Notes: generated by a model not told the origin, from the letters alone. A DNA stretch of 16,671 nt from Bacillota bacterium (GCA_023416655.1 JAEZHK010000142.1:1-16671); one strand, 5' to 3'; shown: positions 6,123 through 16,607, numbered from the stretch's first letter. Program-made: numbers and translations.

Positions 6123-7196
6123 CTACGCGCCGCCCAGGCCGCTGAGCCGGGCGGCGGGATCGGCGTTGAGATTTAGGTCCGCCACCTCCAGCGCCATCAG
6201 CCGGTAGAAGGCGGCGCTGCCGATCATCTCCGCGTTGTCGGTGCAGAGCCTCGCCGGGGGCAGGTAGACCGTAAGGCCCGCCGCTTCACCCACCCGCAGA
6301 AGTTCCCGCCTGAGGAGCGCGTTCGCCGCCACGCCGCCCGCCGCCGCGAGGCGCTTGATCCCGGCGTCCACCGCGGCCTGCACCGTCTTCTCCACCAGCA
6401 TCTGCACCACCGCGCGCCGGAAGGAAGCCGCGAACCCAGCCTGGTCGATCGCCTTCCCCTGCTGGCGCAGCGTGTGCGCCTGGTTGATCACCGCGGTCTT
6501 GAGGCCGCTGAACGAGAAATCATACTGCCCTTGGGTCGTGACCTTCGGGAAACGGTAGGCACGGTCGTCGCCGGTCTCCGCGAGTTTATCAAGGAGCGGC
6601 CCGCCGGGGTACGGGATGTCCAGAACCCGCGCCACCTTGTCGAACGCCTCCCCCGCCGCGTCGTCCGTCGTGCGGCCCAGTAGCCTGTACGCGCCGTAGC
6701 GCTCCACCGAAATGATGTGGCTGTGGCCGCCGGAGGCCACCAAGCAGACGAACGGCGGCTCAAGTTCCGGATTCGCCAGAAAGTTGGCGCTCACATGCCC
6801 CTCAATGTGGTTGACCGGGATCAGCGGCAGGTTCCGCGCGTAGGCGAACGCCTTGGCCCAGCTGACGCCGGTCAGCAGCGCCCCCACGAGGCCCGGCCCG
6901 TACGTGACCGCCACCGCGTCGATTCCTTCCATAGTAAGGCCCGCACGGCTCAGCGCCTCCCGCGCCAGCGGGTCCAGCGCCTGAACGTGCATGCGCGACG
7001 CGATCTCCGGCACCACGCCGCCGTACAGCGCGTGCAGTTCGATCTGCGAGGCGATCACGCCCGAGAGCACACGCCGCCCGTCCGCGACCACCGCCGCCGC
7101 GGTCTCGTCGCAGGAGGACTCAATGGCCAGGATCGTCGCCCTGCCGCTATTTTGAAGCGCTTGCGCCTTCCAAAGCGCGGTCTCCCGGTACGTCAT
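6123..7196 (-). CDS. tsaD: tRNA N6-threonylcarbamoyladenosine transferase TsaD
   Basis: TsaD transfers the threonylcarbamoyl group to A37 of ANN-decoding tRNAs, with TsaB and TsaE. The 357-residue product shows ILAIESSCDETAAAVV at about 22-37, the metal-binding HIEGH (H130, H134), PFVCLVASGGHSHII, DDAAGEAFDKVARVL, DFSFSGLKTAV, AAAGGVAANALLRREL and CTDNAEMIG. It has about 15-20 more N-terminal residues than typical members. The ATG at 7196-7194 is favoured by an AAGGAG site 5 nt upstream and an ATGA overlap of 4 nt with the lit stop. A reading open to 7364 only covers lit sequence. tsaB and tsaE are not in the window. Confidence 0.97.
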   Translation of the reverse strand: MTYRETALWKAQALQNSGRATILAIESSCDETAAAVVADGRRVLSGVIASQIELHALYGGVVPEIASRMHVQALDPLAREALSRAGLTMEGIDAVAVTYGPGLVGALLTGVSWAKAFAYARNLPLIPVNHIEGHVSANFLANPELEPPFVCLVASGGHSHIISVERYGAYRLLGRTTDDAAGEAFDKVARVLDIPYPGGPLLDKLAETGDDRAYRFPKVTTQGQYDFSFSGLKTAVINQAHTLRQQGKAIDQAGFAASFRRAVVQMLVEKTVQAAVDAGIKRLAAAGGVAANALLRRELLRVGEAAGLTVYLPPARLCTDNAEMIGSAAFYRLMALEVADLNLNADPAARLSGLGGA

Positions 7197-7897
7197 GGGG
7201 TCTCCTTCCGGTTTTTCCTGACCGCCACGAGCGGCGCGATCCAAAGCGCGGCAAGGAGCGCCTGGCCCGCCAGCATCCAGACGGCACTTCGCGCCGCCAC
7301 GTTTGCAAAAAACTGCTCCGGCAGCATGCGGATCATGAGGTCGGTCTTGGGGTTCAGAAGCCAAAGGTCGTTGGTGAAGAGAAGCCCGTGGAAGCGGCGG
7401 AACAGGCCGTCGAAATCGATCGACGCCCAGACCGCAACGAAGGCGATCAGCGCCAGCCAGAAAACCTGCCCGATGACGCCAGCGCGCAGGAGCCGCCGCG
7501 CCCAGCCCCTGCCGATCAGCCCGACAGCCAGAAGTGCAAGGCCAAGTACAGCCAAGACCCCCTTGACGCGCCGCTCCAGATCGAAAAGCCCCTTCACGTC
7601 CGCCATGTGGCTGATCTCCCGCTCATTGAAGACGGGCTGTTCGATTCCGTTCACGGAAGCGGTCATGTCGAGGTCCGCCCGCGCGCCACTTAAGTAATCC
7701 ACCAGCATGTCGCCGATTTCTGAAAGCGTACCCTCGTCCACGCCCGCCGCCTGCGCCGAGCCAAGCCCATCGTAGAGCCGCTGATGGAAGCCCCTGTCCA
7801 GCGCGCTCCGCTCGAACGAGAAGAGCAAAAGCGCCGGGACAAGCAACAGCATGCCCAGCACACAGGAGAGCCCCTTGAGCGCGTTTTTTCGATCCAT
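7193..7897 (-). CDS. lit: Lit-type lipoprotein intramolecular transacylase (TIGR01906/DUF1461 membrane protein)
   Basis: The 234-residue membrane protein has four likely transmembrane segments, at about 8-27, 112-130, 140-160 and 203-226. A long extracellular loop lies between the first two. It carries the family signatures NEREISHMADVK (H97) and RFHGLLFTNDLWLLNPKTDLMIRMLP in two parts (H170 in the FH pair). These correspond to the two conserved histidines described for Lit, which moves an acyl chain within a diacylated lipoprotein to give the lyso form. The family assignment is firm; the lyso-form activity is inferred. The ATG has only a weak GAGGG about 13 nt upstream. It is translationally coupled to tsaD. 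Confidence 0.8.
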   Translation of the reverse strand: MDRKNALKGLSCVLGMLLLVPALLLFSFERSALDRGFHQRLYDGLGSAQAAGVDEGTLSEIGDMLVDYLSGARADLDMTASVNGIEQPVFNEREISHMADVKGLFDLERRVKGVLAVLGLALLAVGLIGRGWARRLLRAGVIGQVFWLALIAFVAVWASIDFDGLFRRFHGLLFTNDLWLLNPKTDLMIRMLPEQFFANVAARSAVWMLAGQALLAALWIAPLVAVRKNRKETP

Positions 7898-7931
7898 TGG
7901 GTTGGCACATCCCTCGTTCTCAACAAGACTT

Positions 7932-7968
7932 CGGTCTGTTTCCTCCGTTTCTCGGCGAAAACAGACCG
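7932..7968. repeat. Hairpin in the prfB-lit gap
   Basis: A perfect 10-bp outer stem CGGTCTGTTT/AAACAGACCG (7932-7941 with 7959-7968) encloses an inner CCG-TTTCT-CGG. It begins 17 nt after the prfB stop codon. No T run follows on the minus strand, so it is not a classical terminator; it may protect or process the mRNA between prfB and lit. The 87-bp gap shows no obvious promoter. Confidence 0.6.
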
Positions 7969-7984
7969 GTGTACGGTGGATTAC

Positions 7985-9083
7985 TTACAGTTTCTGCAGG
8001 TAGGCGGTCACAAAGCCCTCGATGTCCCCGTCCATGACGGCGCCGATGTCGCCCATTTCATAGCCGGTGCGGTGGTCCTTGACCATGGTGTAGGGTTGGA
8101 ACACGTAGGAGCGGATCTGGCTGCCCCACTCGATCTTTTTGAGTTCGCCCTTGATGTCACCCATCTGCTCCTGCCGTTCGCGCTCCTTGAGCTCGGCAAG
8201 CCGCGCCCGGAGCATTCGGAAGCAGGTTTCCTTGTTCTGAAGCTGCGACCGCTCGTTCTGGCACTGCACGACGATGTTCGTGGGCAGGTGCGTGATGCGC
8301 ACGGCGGAGTCGGTCCGGTTGACGTGCTGGCCACCCTTGCCGGAGGAGCGGTAGGTGTCGATGCGCAGTTCCTCGGTTTTGATCTCGGTCGCACCACTGT
8401 CCTCGATGACGGGGGCCACGTCCAGCGAGGCGAACGAGGTGTGCCGCCGGGCGGCGGAGTCAAAGGGTGAGATGCGCACCAACCGGTGCACGCCGCGCTC
8501 GCCCTTCAAAAACCCGTAGGCGTAGTCTCCGCTGACCTCGAAGGTGACGGACTTGACGCCCGCCTCGTCGCCCTCGAGAAAGTCCAGCTCCCTATAAGAA
8601 AGTCCCATCCGCTCCACGAAGCGGGTGTACATGCGGTAGAGCATCTGGCACCAGTCCTGGGCCTCGGTGCCGCCCGCGCCCGCGTGCAGCGACAGGATGC
8701 ACGCGTTGAAGTCATACTCGCCGGAGAGCAGCGTGGTCAGCCTGAGCGATTCCAAGTCCTTCCGGAGCGACGCGATCTCGGCGAATATCTCCGGCACCAG
8801 CGAGGCGTCGTCCTCCTCGTCGGCGAGATCGATCATGACCTCCAGGTCGTCCGCGCGGCTGCCCAGCTTTTTGTAGTGCTCGATCCGGGCCTCCACCGAG
8901 TGCGCCTTCTGGTTGACCTTCTGCGCGCGCTCAAGGTTGTCCCAGAAGCCGGGCGAGGCCATGTCCTCCTGAAATTCGACTAGTTGTTCCTGAAGGTGAG
9001 CCACGTCAAAGTGAGTCACCTGCCTCTGCGATCATCTTGCGGATGGCGATGAGGTCCTGCTTGAAGCCATCGGTTTCGATCAT
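7985..9083 (-). CDS. prfB: Peptide chain release factor 2 (programmed +1 frameshift)
   Basis: RF2 recognises UAA and UGA and triggers peptide release. A 25-codon first reading frame starts at ATG 9083-9081 (MIETDGFKQDLIAIRKMIAEAGDSL) in two blocks and stops at TGA 9008-9006. A +1 shift at CTTTGAC joins it to the main frame (DVAHLQEQ onward), giving 365 residues, the same as E. coli RF2. The SPF anticodon-like tripeptide (VRISPFDSAARRH) and the GGQ motif (SSGKGGQHVN) are present. The AAGGATG site lies about 8 nt before the ATG. It follows secA, a conserved pairing in Firmicutes. A reading starting near 9019 in the main frame alone would miss the true N-terminus. Confidence 0.97.
9005..9021 (-). 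promoter_or_regulatory. RF2 autoregulatory +1 frameshift site
   Basis: The minus strand reads AGGTGACTCACTTTGAC. CTT is the slippery codon, TGA the in-frame stop, and AGGTGA the internal Shine-Dalgarno-like element 4 nt before CTT. In known prfB genes low RF2 favours the shift, so RF2 controls its own synthesis. The internal SD is weaker than the AGGGGG of E. coli. Confidence 0.9.
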
Positions 9084-9119
9084 AAGTTCACATCCTTAAA
9101 GGTGATGGAGGGGGTCACG

Positions 9120-9168
9120 CCAAAGGGCTCCGCCCTTTGGAATCCCGCCAGGGGGATGATCCCCCTGG
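9120..9168. repeat. Paired GC-rich hairpins upstream of prfB
   Basis: Two perfect hairpins, CCAAAGGGC-TCC-GCCCTTTGG (9120-9140) and CCAGGGGG-ATGAT-CCCCCTGG (9148-9168), are separated by 7 nt. Similar tandem palindromes are common as dispersed intergenic repeats in Clostridia, as far as I recall. The 40 bp between here and the next repeat are relatively AT-rich with a palindrome ATTTTGCAAAAT (9196-9207); I see no clear promoter there. Confidence 0.7.
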
Positions 9169-9223
9169 ACCCCACACAAAGGGATAATCAAATGTATTTT
9201 GCAAAATTCATTCCCGGGAGTGT

Positions 9224-9420
9224 GTCGAGAGGGCCGCAGCCCTCTTGACGTTCAACCAAATCCGGCGACCTGCGCGGCGGATTTGGCTTTCCCCCAAAGG
9301 CCGCGCTTGCCCGGCCGACGGGGAAAGCATTCCCGTTCCGGTTTCCGCCCGAAAACGCCCGCAAGCGTTTTAGGAAACCGGTCCAGTTCCCACGCAATGA
9401 AAATCTGCTTCAACAGATTT

Positions 9421-9427
<7 letters not shown>
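9224..9427. repeat. Five-hairpin intergenic repeat, copy 2 (after secA)
   Basis: This copy has the same order of hairpins as 464-664: 9224-9249, 9256-9286, 9286-9328, 9338-9381 and 9394-9427. The last has a perfect 14-bp stem GCAATGAAAATCTG/CAGATTTTCATTGC that runs into the last codon and stop of secA. Paired differences from copy 1 keep the first, fourth and fifth stems intact, for example G466-C487 becomes C9226-G9247 and C592-G611 becomes A9352-T9371. Confidence 0.85.
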
Positions 9428-12120
<2,693 letters not shown>

Positions 12121-12154
12121 AATGTCCTCCGGATTGATGGGTGCCAATCAATCC

Positions 12155-12184
12155 ATTATATCATAGTCCACGTTAAGGTTCATA
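12155..12184 (-). promoter_or_regulatory. Extended -10 promoter for secA
   Basis: The minus strand has a perfect TATAAT (12160-12155) preceded by TGA, an extended -10 (TGn). The -35 region is weak (TATGAA at 18 nt). The expected start near 12148 leaves a leader of about 28 nt with the ribosome binding site intact. Confidence 0.72.
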
Positions 12185-12185
12185 G

Positions 12186-12881
12186 CTACAAAGTCAATGC
12201 CTGCGGCATCCGCTCGACGACCTCGCCTTTGCGTTCTTTAAGAACAGCGATCAATTCCTCCATCGTGCGGACCGGGCGGGGGAGCCTCACCGCGCCGAAG
12301 CCCACGCGGGATACGTCATGCGCGTCGGAACCGGCGATTTCGATGAGACTCGCGCGCTTTGCGAATGCGAGCGCCTTACGGTTCCAGGCGGGGTCGTCAT
12401 TTCCGCCGTTGAAGACCTCGACGGCGTCGATTTCCCTTGTGAGCAGTTCAAAGTGCGGGATGTAGTACGCCTCCCGGTACGGATGCGCGTGGGCGACGAA
12501 GCCGCCCGCCGCCCGGACCGCCGCCAGGTATTCCCGGGGCGGCAGGCGGTCGATGCCGGGGTTTTTCAAAAGGAACTCCTCGCCCAGGCCGTAGGTCAGG
12601 TACTCGGGGCCGGAGGTGTATGTCTCCCAGCCGAAGAGCACGTTGAGGCCGATTTTGTCGCCCTCGGCCTTGCCCTCGCGATAGCCCCGCATCAGGGCTT
12701 CGACCTTTTCCGGCCAGGTCATGCCGGGCGTCACACGGATGTTGGCGTTCATGAAGTGGTCGGTGACGACCACCAGGTGGTATCCGGCGCGCTTGCATGC
12801 GCGGATCATGTCCCGGGCGGAGTCCTCTCCGCAGCGGCTGGTGTCCGAAGTGTGCAGGTGCATCTGAACGTAGAATTCCAT
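12186..12881 (-). CDS. PHP-domain metal-dependent phosphoesterase
   Basis: The 231-residue protein is a stand-alone PHP domain. Metal-binding motifs are in the usual order: HLHTSDTS at about 8-15, VTDHF near 39-43, E in VLFGWETYTSG, AHAHPYREA near 134, VEVFNGGN, and GSDAHD near 193-198. Such proteins act on small phosphoesters or nucleic acid ends; the substrate cannot be read from sequence. No polymerase or HPr-related domain is attached. AAGGAG sits 6 nt before the ATG. It follows the ATP-grasp gene after 23 nt and is probably co-transcribed with it, while secA has its own promoter. Confidence 0.88.
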   Translation of the reverse strand: MEFYVQMHLHTSDTSRCGEDSARDMIRACKRAGYHLVVVTDHFMNANIRVTPGMTWPEKVEALMRGYREGKAEGDKIGLNVLFGWETYTSGPEYLTYGLGEEFLLKNPGIDRLPPREYLAAVRAAGGFVAHAHPYREAYYIPHFELLTREIDAVEVFNGGNDDPAWNRKALAFAKRASLIEIAGSDAHDVSRVGFGAVRLPRPVRTMEELIAVLKERKGEVVERMPQALTL

Positions 12882-12904
12882 TTTGGCTCCTTTGGGTCGC
12901 GGTT

Positions 12905-13810
12905 TTATTTGGGGGTGCCGGTTTTGGGGAGTAATGGGATTAAATCTCCCATATGCTTTTCGAATTCACGGGGGCGGAACACCTCCATGCCGTAGCCGTG
13001 AAAGAAGGTGGTCTCGCCGAAGTAGACCTTGCCCTCCGCCTCGTACAGGTCCACCCGCACGTGCGGGATGCCCTTGGAGAGTTTTCGGGCGATTCCCAGC
13101 ATCTCGTCAAGATGCTCCGGCCGCGGAATCTCCCGCGGGATGGCCGGGTGGCGGTTGAACATGTCCTGCCGCACCCAGTCGGGGCTGTAGAAGGATCGGG
13201 TGTGGCCGTCGTACCGGTCGGCGTCCACGATCACGTAGGCGGGCTCGCCGTCAAAGCACAGAAACTTGTAGTCGTAGGGGGCCTTGCCGTTTTTGTCGCC
13301 GATGAAGGCCTCGATCAGGATGCGCGGCGGGATGTTTTTGTAGGGCCATTCGCGGCTGAGCCAGAACCAGTTGTGGTTCCGCCAGCGCTCAAGCTTCGCG
13401 ATGGCTTTTGTCCGGTCCAGCTTCGCCTTGTCGGTCACGATGATGTTGGACGAGGAGCCGTGGGTGCACTTGATCACGAACCGCTCCGGCAGAGCGTCCC
13501 AGTCGATCTCCTCATGTCGGTCGCAGGAGGCCAGCATGGGGATGAGATACGCCCCGCAGCCCCGCTCCTTGACATAATCCCGGACGGCCAGTTTGTCCGC
13601 CATGCGGGTGTAGAGGGGGTTCCGGTCGTAAAGCTTGATCCACTGCAGCTTCTCATTGTAGAGCGCAGGGTTTTTGAGATTCAGCCCGCGCCCCAGCTTC
13701 AGCCAGTACTGCAGCTTCAGGTACAAGCGGTCGGGCACGAAATTGACCAGCCCGCGCCAGCCCAGCCCGGTCAGAATGTCAAAGCCCTTCAGGCGCAGCT
13801 TTTCGCTCAT
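12905..13810 (-). CDS. TupA-like ATP-grasp protein
   Basis: The 301-residue product matches the TupA-like ATP-grasp family (Pfam ATPgrasp_TupA), named after the Bacillus teichuronopeptide protein and often found in capsule or surface-polymer clusters. Signatures are NPALYNEKLQWIKLYDRNPLYTRMADKLAVRDYV, in two parts near 47-80, FVIKCTHGSSSNI (nucleotide binding), DYKFLCFDGEP, VIVDADRYDGH, FYSPDW, LSKGIPHVRVDLYEAEGKVY and FGETTFFHGYGMEVF. These enzymes are thought to form amide bonds using ATP. No glycosyltransferase or polymer gene adjoins it here. The ATG at 13810-13808 has AAGGGGAG 8 nt upstream; the longer open frame to 13945 runs through a repeat and is rejected. The acceptor is unknown. 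Confidence 0.87.
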   Translation of the reverse strand: MSEKLRLKGFDILTGLGWRGLVNFVPDRLYLKLQYWLKLGRGLNLKNPALYNEKLQWIKLYDRNPLYTRMADKLAVRDYVKERGCGAYLIPMLASCDRHEEIDWDALPERFVIKCTHGSSSNIIVTDKAKLDRTKAIAKLERWRNHNWFWLSREWPYKNIPPRILIEAFIGDKNGKAPYDYKFLCFDGEPAYVIVDADRYDGHTRSFYSPDWVRQDMFNRHPAIPREIPRPEHLDEMLGIARKLSKGIPHVRVDLYEAEGKVYFGETTFFHGYGMEVFRPREFEKHMGDLIPLLPKTGTPK

Positions 13811-13859
13811 GTTGGTTACTCCCCTTATATACCAAACCGAAATATTGTTTCGTCCAAAG

Positions 13860-13959
13860 CGGCGAGAGAATTTTGATGCAGGGCAAGGAGCCGGAGCGAG
13901 GCGTAGCAGCGCTACGCCAACGCGGAGAGCGACACCGCACTGCACGAAAAGATCCGCCG
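13860..13959. repeat. 100-bp imperfect inverted-repeat element
   Basis: Terminal arms 13860-13881 and 13940-13959 are imperfect inverses: CGGCG, TTTT and TGCAG blocks match. They flank a central perfect hairpin GGCGTAGC-AGC-GCTACGCC (13900-13918). The element fills most of the 178-bp gap between the phosphodiesterase and the ATP-grasp gene. It resembles the dispersed palindromic elements of Clostridia and has no coding potential I believe. Confidence 0.7.
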
Positions 13960-13988
13960 AGACGACGAAAGAATGTTTAGGGCTGGTA

Positions 13989-15101
13989 TCATGGAAGGAT
14001 CAGCGGCACCAGCATCTCCTCATCGGTCAGCCCCGCGTGGTGGCCGACCATCTTGCCGTGCGGCTCCCCGCCCACCGCCTGGTAGTAGATGGCCCTCGTG
14101 CCGGTCGCCAGCGCCAGATAGTCGCCGAGGAAGTCGTCCGCCTTGTCGTGCAGTTTGCCTGGGCCGAAAAGCTGCCGGGCAAGCACCTCCTCCCGGGTCA
14201 TGAGGAGAAAGTCCGCCCCCAGCGTTTCCGAAAACGCGCGTTCAAATTCCCGCTCCCGGCCCCGCTTGACAAACATCGACGCCGCCCGGGACTCCACGGA
14301 AGGCGGCATCACAAGGCAGCGCATGATTTCGGGGCATTCGTTCAGCCATACCACGTCCGTCACGTCGATGAGCCCGTGGTCGGCGGTGATGATGAGGGTG
14401 GTGTCCCGAAGCCTGGAAGAAAGCGCCTCCGCCCACTCGTTCAGCTGCTTTAGAACCTTCACCGCCCGATCGCACCGCGCGCCGTAGTGGTGCATGGTGT
14501 CGTCCGGGTCCGTCCAGTAGAAAAGCGTGAACGCCTCCCGCGCGTCGCGGCCCCGGATAGCGACATTCGCCTCGTCCAGCGTCCGCGCGACAGTGAGGTC
14601 GTCCATGCCCAGCGGGCCGGGGTCGAACGGGAACACCGCGCGGGTCATTGCGCCCGCGTTTGCCGCCTTGATCTTCGGGAAGACGCTTTCAAAGGGCAGA
14701 AGGCTGCGCGCGGGCGAGGAATTGAGCCGCTGCAGCGAGTAGCTGTCCCTGTCCAGAAACAGGTCCACCAGCCGCGCGTACTCCTTGAAGTAGCAGCTCC
14801 AGCCCAGCCAGCCGTGCTCCGCCGGGGACAGCCCGGAGTAGAGGGCGTTCGTGGCGGCGGTGGTGGTGGACGGGTACACGCTGGTGAGCGTCGCCGCCTG
14901 CCGACGCCTTAGAAACGCGCCCTCCGGCAGCAGCTTCAGCGCGTCGATGCCCATGCCGTCCAGGATCACCAGCGCCACGTGGGACTTCCGGGGGAGACCC
15001 ACGATCTCCGGGAGCGTGCCGTGGCGCGGCTCTGCCCCGAACAGCTTCAGCACCGAGCACGCTACGTTCAGCACGCTCCGGCTGTAATCCGGGAAGGTCA
15101 T
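13989..15101 (-). CDS. Alkaline-phosphatase-superfamily phosphodiesterase (nucleotide pyrophosphatase type)
   Basis: The 370-residue protein belongs to the type I phosphodiesterase/nucleotide pyrophosphatase group. Metal ligands and the nucleophile region are visible: LVILDGMGIDAL (D48), SVYPSTTTAATNALYSG (catalytic Thr about 79-81), YWTDPDDTMHHYG, TLIITADHGLID and VGHHAGLT. No signal peptide or transmembrane segment is seen, so it is likely cytosolic. The ATG at 15101-15099 overlaps the gltX stop as ATGA (4 nt), so it is translated with GluRS. The substrate is not known; related enzymes cleave nucleotide or phospho-sugar esters. Reading the frame further upstream enters gltX and is not real. 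Confidence 0.88.
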   Translation of the reverse strand: MTFPDYSRSVLNVACSVLKLFGAEPRHGTLPEIVGLPRKSHVALVILDGMGIDALKLLPEGAFLRRRQAATLTSVYPSTTTAATNALYSGLSPAEHGWLGWSCYFKEYARLVDLFLDRDSYSLQRLNSSPARSLLPFESVFPKIKAANAGAMTRAVFPFDPGPLGMDDLTVARTLDEANVAIRGRDAREAFTLFYWTDPDDTMHHYGARCDRAVKVLKQLNEWAEALSSRLRDTTLIITADHGLIDVTDVVWLNECPEIMRCLVMPPSVESRAASMFVKRGREREFERAFSETLGADFLLMTREEVLARQLFGPGKLHDKADDFLGDYLALATGTRAIYYQAVGGEPHGKMVGHHAGLTDEEMLVPLILP

Positions 15102-16546
15102 GCGTTTTGAAGCTCCGCGATCGACCGGCGGAGGCGGGCCAGCGTCTCCTCCCGGCCCAGAAGGTACGCGATCTCGATCGCGCCGCCGGGCGTGGACGCC
15201 TGGCCCGAGATCGCCACGCGCAGCGGCCAGAGCACCTGGCCGTTCTTCATGCCGCTCTCTGCAATCGCCGCCATCAGTTTTTCGTGCAGCGCCTCTTCCG
15301 TCCAGGGGGCGACGCCCTCGACCACCGGCAGCATGGCGGCAAGCGCGGTCTTGGCGACCTCCGCGTCGCACTTCATCTTCTTGTGCGCGTAGAGTTCGGG
15401 GCTGAACGCGGGCATCTCCGCGAGGAAGGACACCATGCCGGGGAGGTCCGAGAGCACCTCGGTGCGGCCGTGCAGAAGCTCAGAAAGCCGATGGAAGTCG
15501 AACTTCTCCGGGTCGAGGGCTTTTGCAAGCCACGGCGCAGCCAGCGCCTCGAACGCCTCGGGCGAGGTCTTGCGCATGTACTCGGCGTTGAACCAGCGCA
15601 GCTTCGCGGTGTCGAAGATGGACGGGGCCTTGTTGAGGCCCTCCAGATCGAACTTCTCAATAAGCTCCTCGATGGTGAAGAACTCCTGCTCGCTCCTTGG
15701 GCTCCAGCCGAGAAGCGCGATGAAATTGATGATGGCCTCCTTCAGGTAGCCCTGCTCCAAGAGGTCCTCAAACGACGGGTCGCCGTAGCGCTTGGAGAGC
15801 TTGCGCGTGGCGTCCCGCATCACGACCGGCAGGTGCACGTAAATGGGCGGCGTCCAGCCGAAGCCGTCGTACAGGAGGTTGTACTTGGGCGCGCTGGACA
15901 GGTACTCCGTGCCGCGCATCACGTGGGTGATGCCCATCAGGTGGTCGTCCACGACGTTGGCGAAGTTGTAGGTGGGCAGGCCATCCGCCTTGATGAGCAC
16001 GTTGTCGTCGAGGGTTGAACAGTCCACCGTGACGTGGCCGTAGAGCGCGTCGTCAAAACCCGCCGGCCCGGAAAGCGGCACGTTCTGCCGGATCACGTGG
16101 GACTCGCCCGCGGCGAGCCGCGCTTCCACCTCATCCTTGGGCAGGTGCAGGCAGTGCTTGTCGTATTTGTAGGTCTCGCCCTTCGCTTCGGCTGCCGCGC
16201 GGGCCTCGTCCAGATGCTCCTTGGTGCAGAAGCAGTGGTACGCGCCGCCGCGCGCGACCAGTTCTTTGGCGTACTTCGGGTAGATGTCCCGCCGCTGGGT
16301 CTGGATGTAGGGGCCGTAGTCGCCGCCCACGTCCGGGCCTTCGTCGTAGGTAAGCCCCGCCAGCCGCATCGAGCGGTAAATCTTCTCCACCGCGCCGGGC
16401 ACTTCCCGCTCCTGGTCGGTGTCCTCGATGCGCAAAATGAACGTGCCGCCCATGCGGCGCGCGTAAAGGTAGGTGTAGAGCGCCGTCCGAAGACCCCCAA
16501 GGTGCAGGTATCCCGTGGGGCTGGGCGCGAACCGGGTACGAACCAT
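15098..16546 (-). CDS. gltX: Glutamyl-tRNA synthetase
   Basis: GluRS charges tRNA-Glu, and in many Firmicutes also tRNA-Gln for later amidation. The 482-residue product starts MVRTRFAPSPTGYLHLGGLR, with the HIGH motif as HLGG (15-18) and RIEDTD near 39-44. A zinc-type C-x-C-x24-C-x-H set lies at C105, C107, C132 and H134, as in E. coli GluRS. KLSKRYGD follows in the catalytic core, and the C-terminal anticodon-binding region is complete. The ATG at 16546-16544 has GGGGAG 9 nt upstream. An ATG two codons earlier has too short a spacing, and the frame open to 16648 overlaps the promoter. Whether it also charges tRNA-Gln cannot be told here. Confidence 0.97.
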   Translation of the reverse strand: MVRTRFAPSPTGYLHLGGLRTALYTYLYARRMGGTFILRIEDTDQEREVPGAVEKIYRSMRLAGLTYDEGPDVGGDYGPYIQTQRRDIYPKYAKELVARGGAYHCFCTKEHLDEARAAAEAKGETYKYDKHCLHLPKDEVEARLAAGESHVIRQNVPLSGPAGFDDALYGHVTVDCSTLDDNVLIKADGLPTYNFANVVDDHLMGITHVMRGTEYLSSAPKYNLLYDGFGWTPPIYVHLPVVMRDATRKLSKRYGDPSFEDLLEQGYLKEAIINFIALLGWSPRSEQEFFTIEELIEKFDLEGLNKAPSIFDTAKLRWFNAEYMRKTSPEAFEALAAPWLAKALDPEKFDFHRLSELLHGRTEVLSDLPGMVSFLAEMPAFSPELYAHKKMKCDAEVAKTALAAMLPVVEGVAPWTEEALHEKLMAAIAESGMKNGQVLWPLRVAISGQASTPGGAIEIAYLLGREETLARLRRSIAELQNA

Positions 16547-16579
16547 GTCCATCGACTCCCCGTTATGCGTTATTTCAAC

Positions 16580-16607
16580 TTCCGCGCGCATCGCTTTGGG
16601 CGCGGAA
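16580..16607 (-). other. Hairpin in the gltX leader
   Basis: An 8-bp stem TTCCGCGC/GCGCGGAA (16580-16587 with 16600-16607) lies in the 86-nt leader between the gltX promoter and start codon. It is too small for a T-box and has no T run. Function unknown. Confidence 0.4.

Noticed and set aside
13819..13834. TGGTATATA extended -10 just upstream of the ATP-grasp gene
   Set aside because: Transcription would begin inside or after the ribosome binding site, leaving almost no leader.
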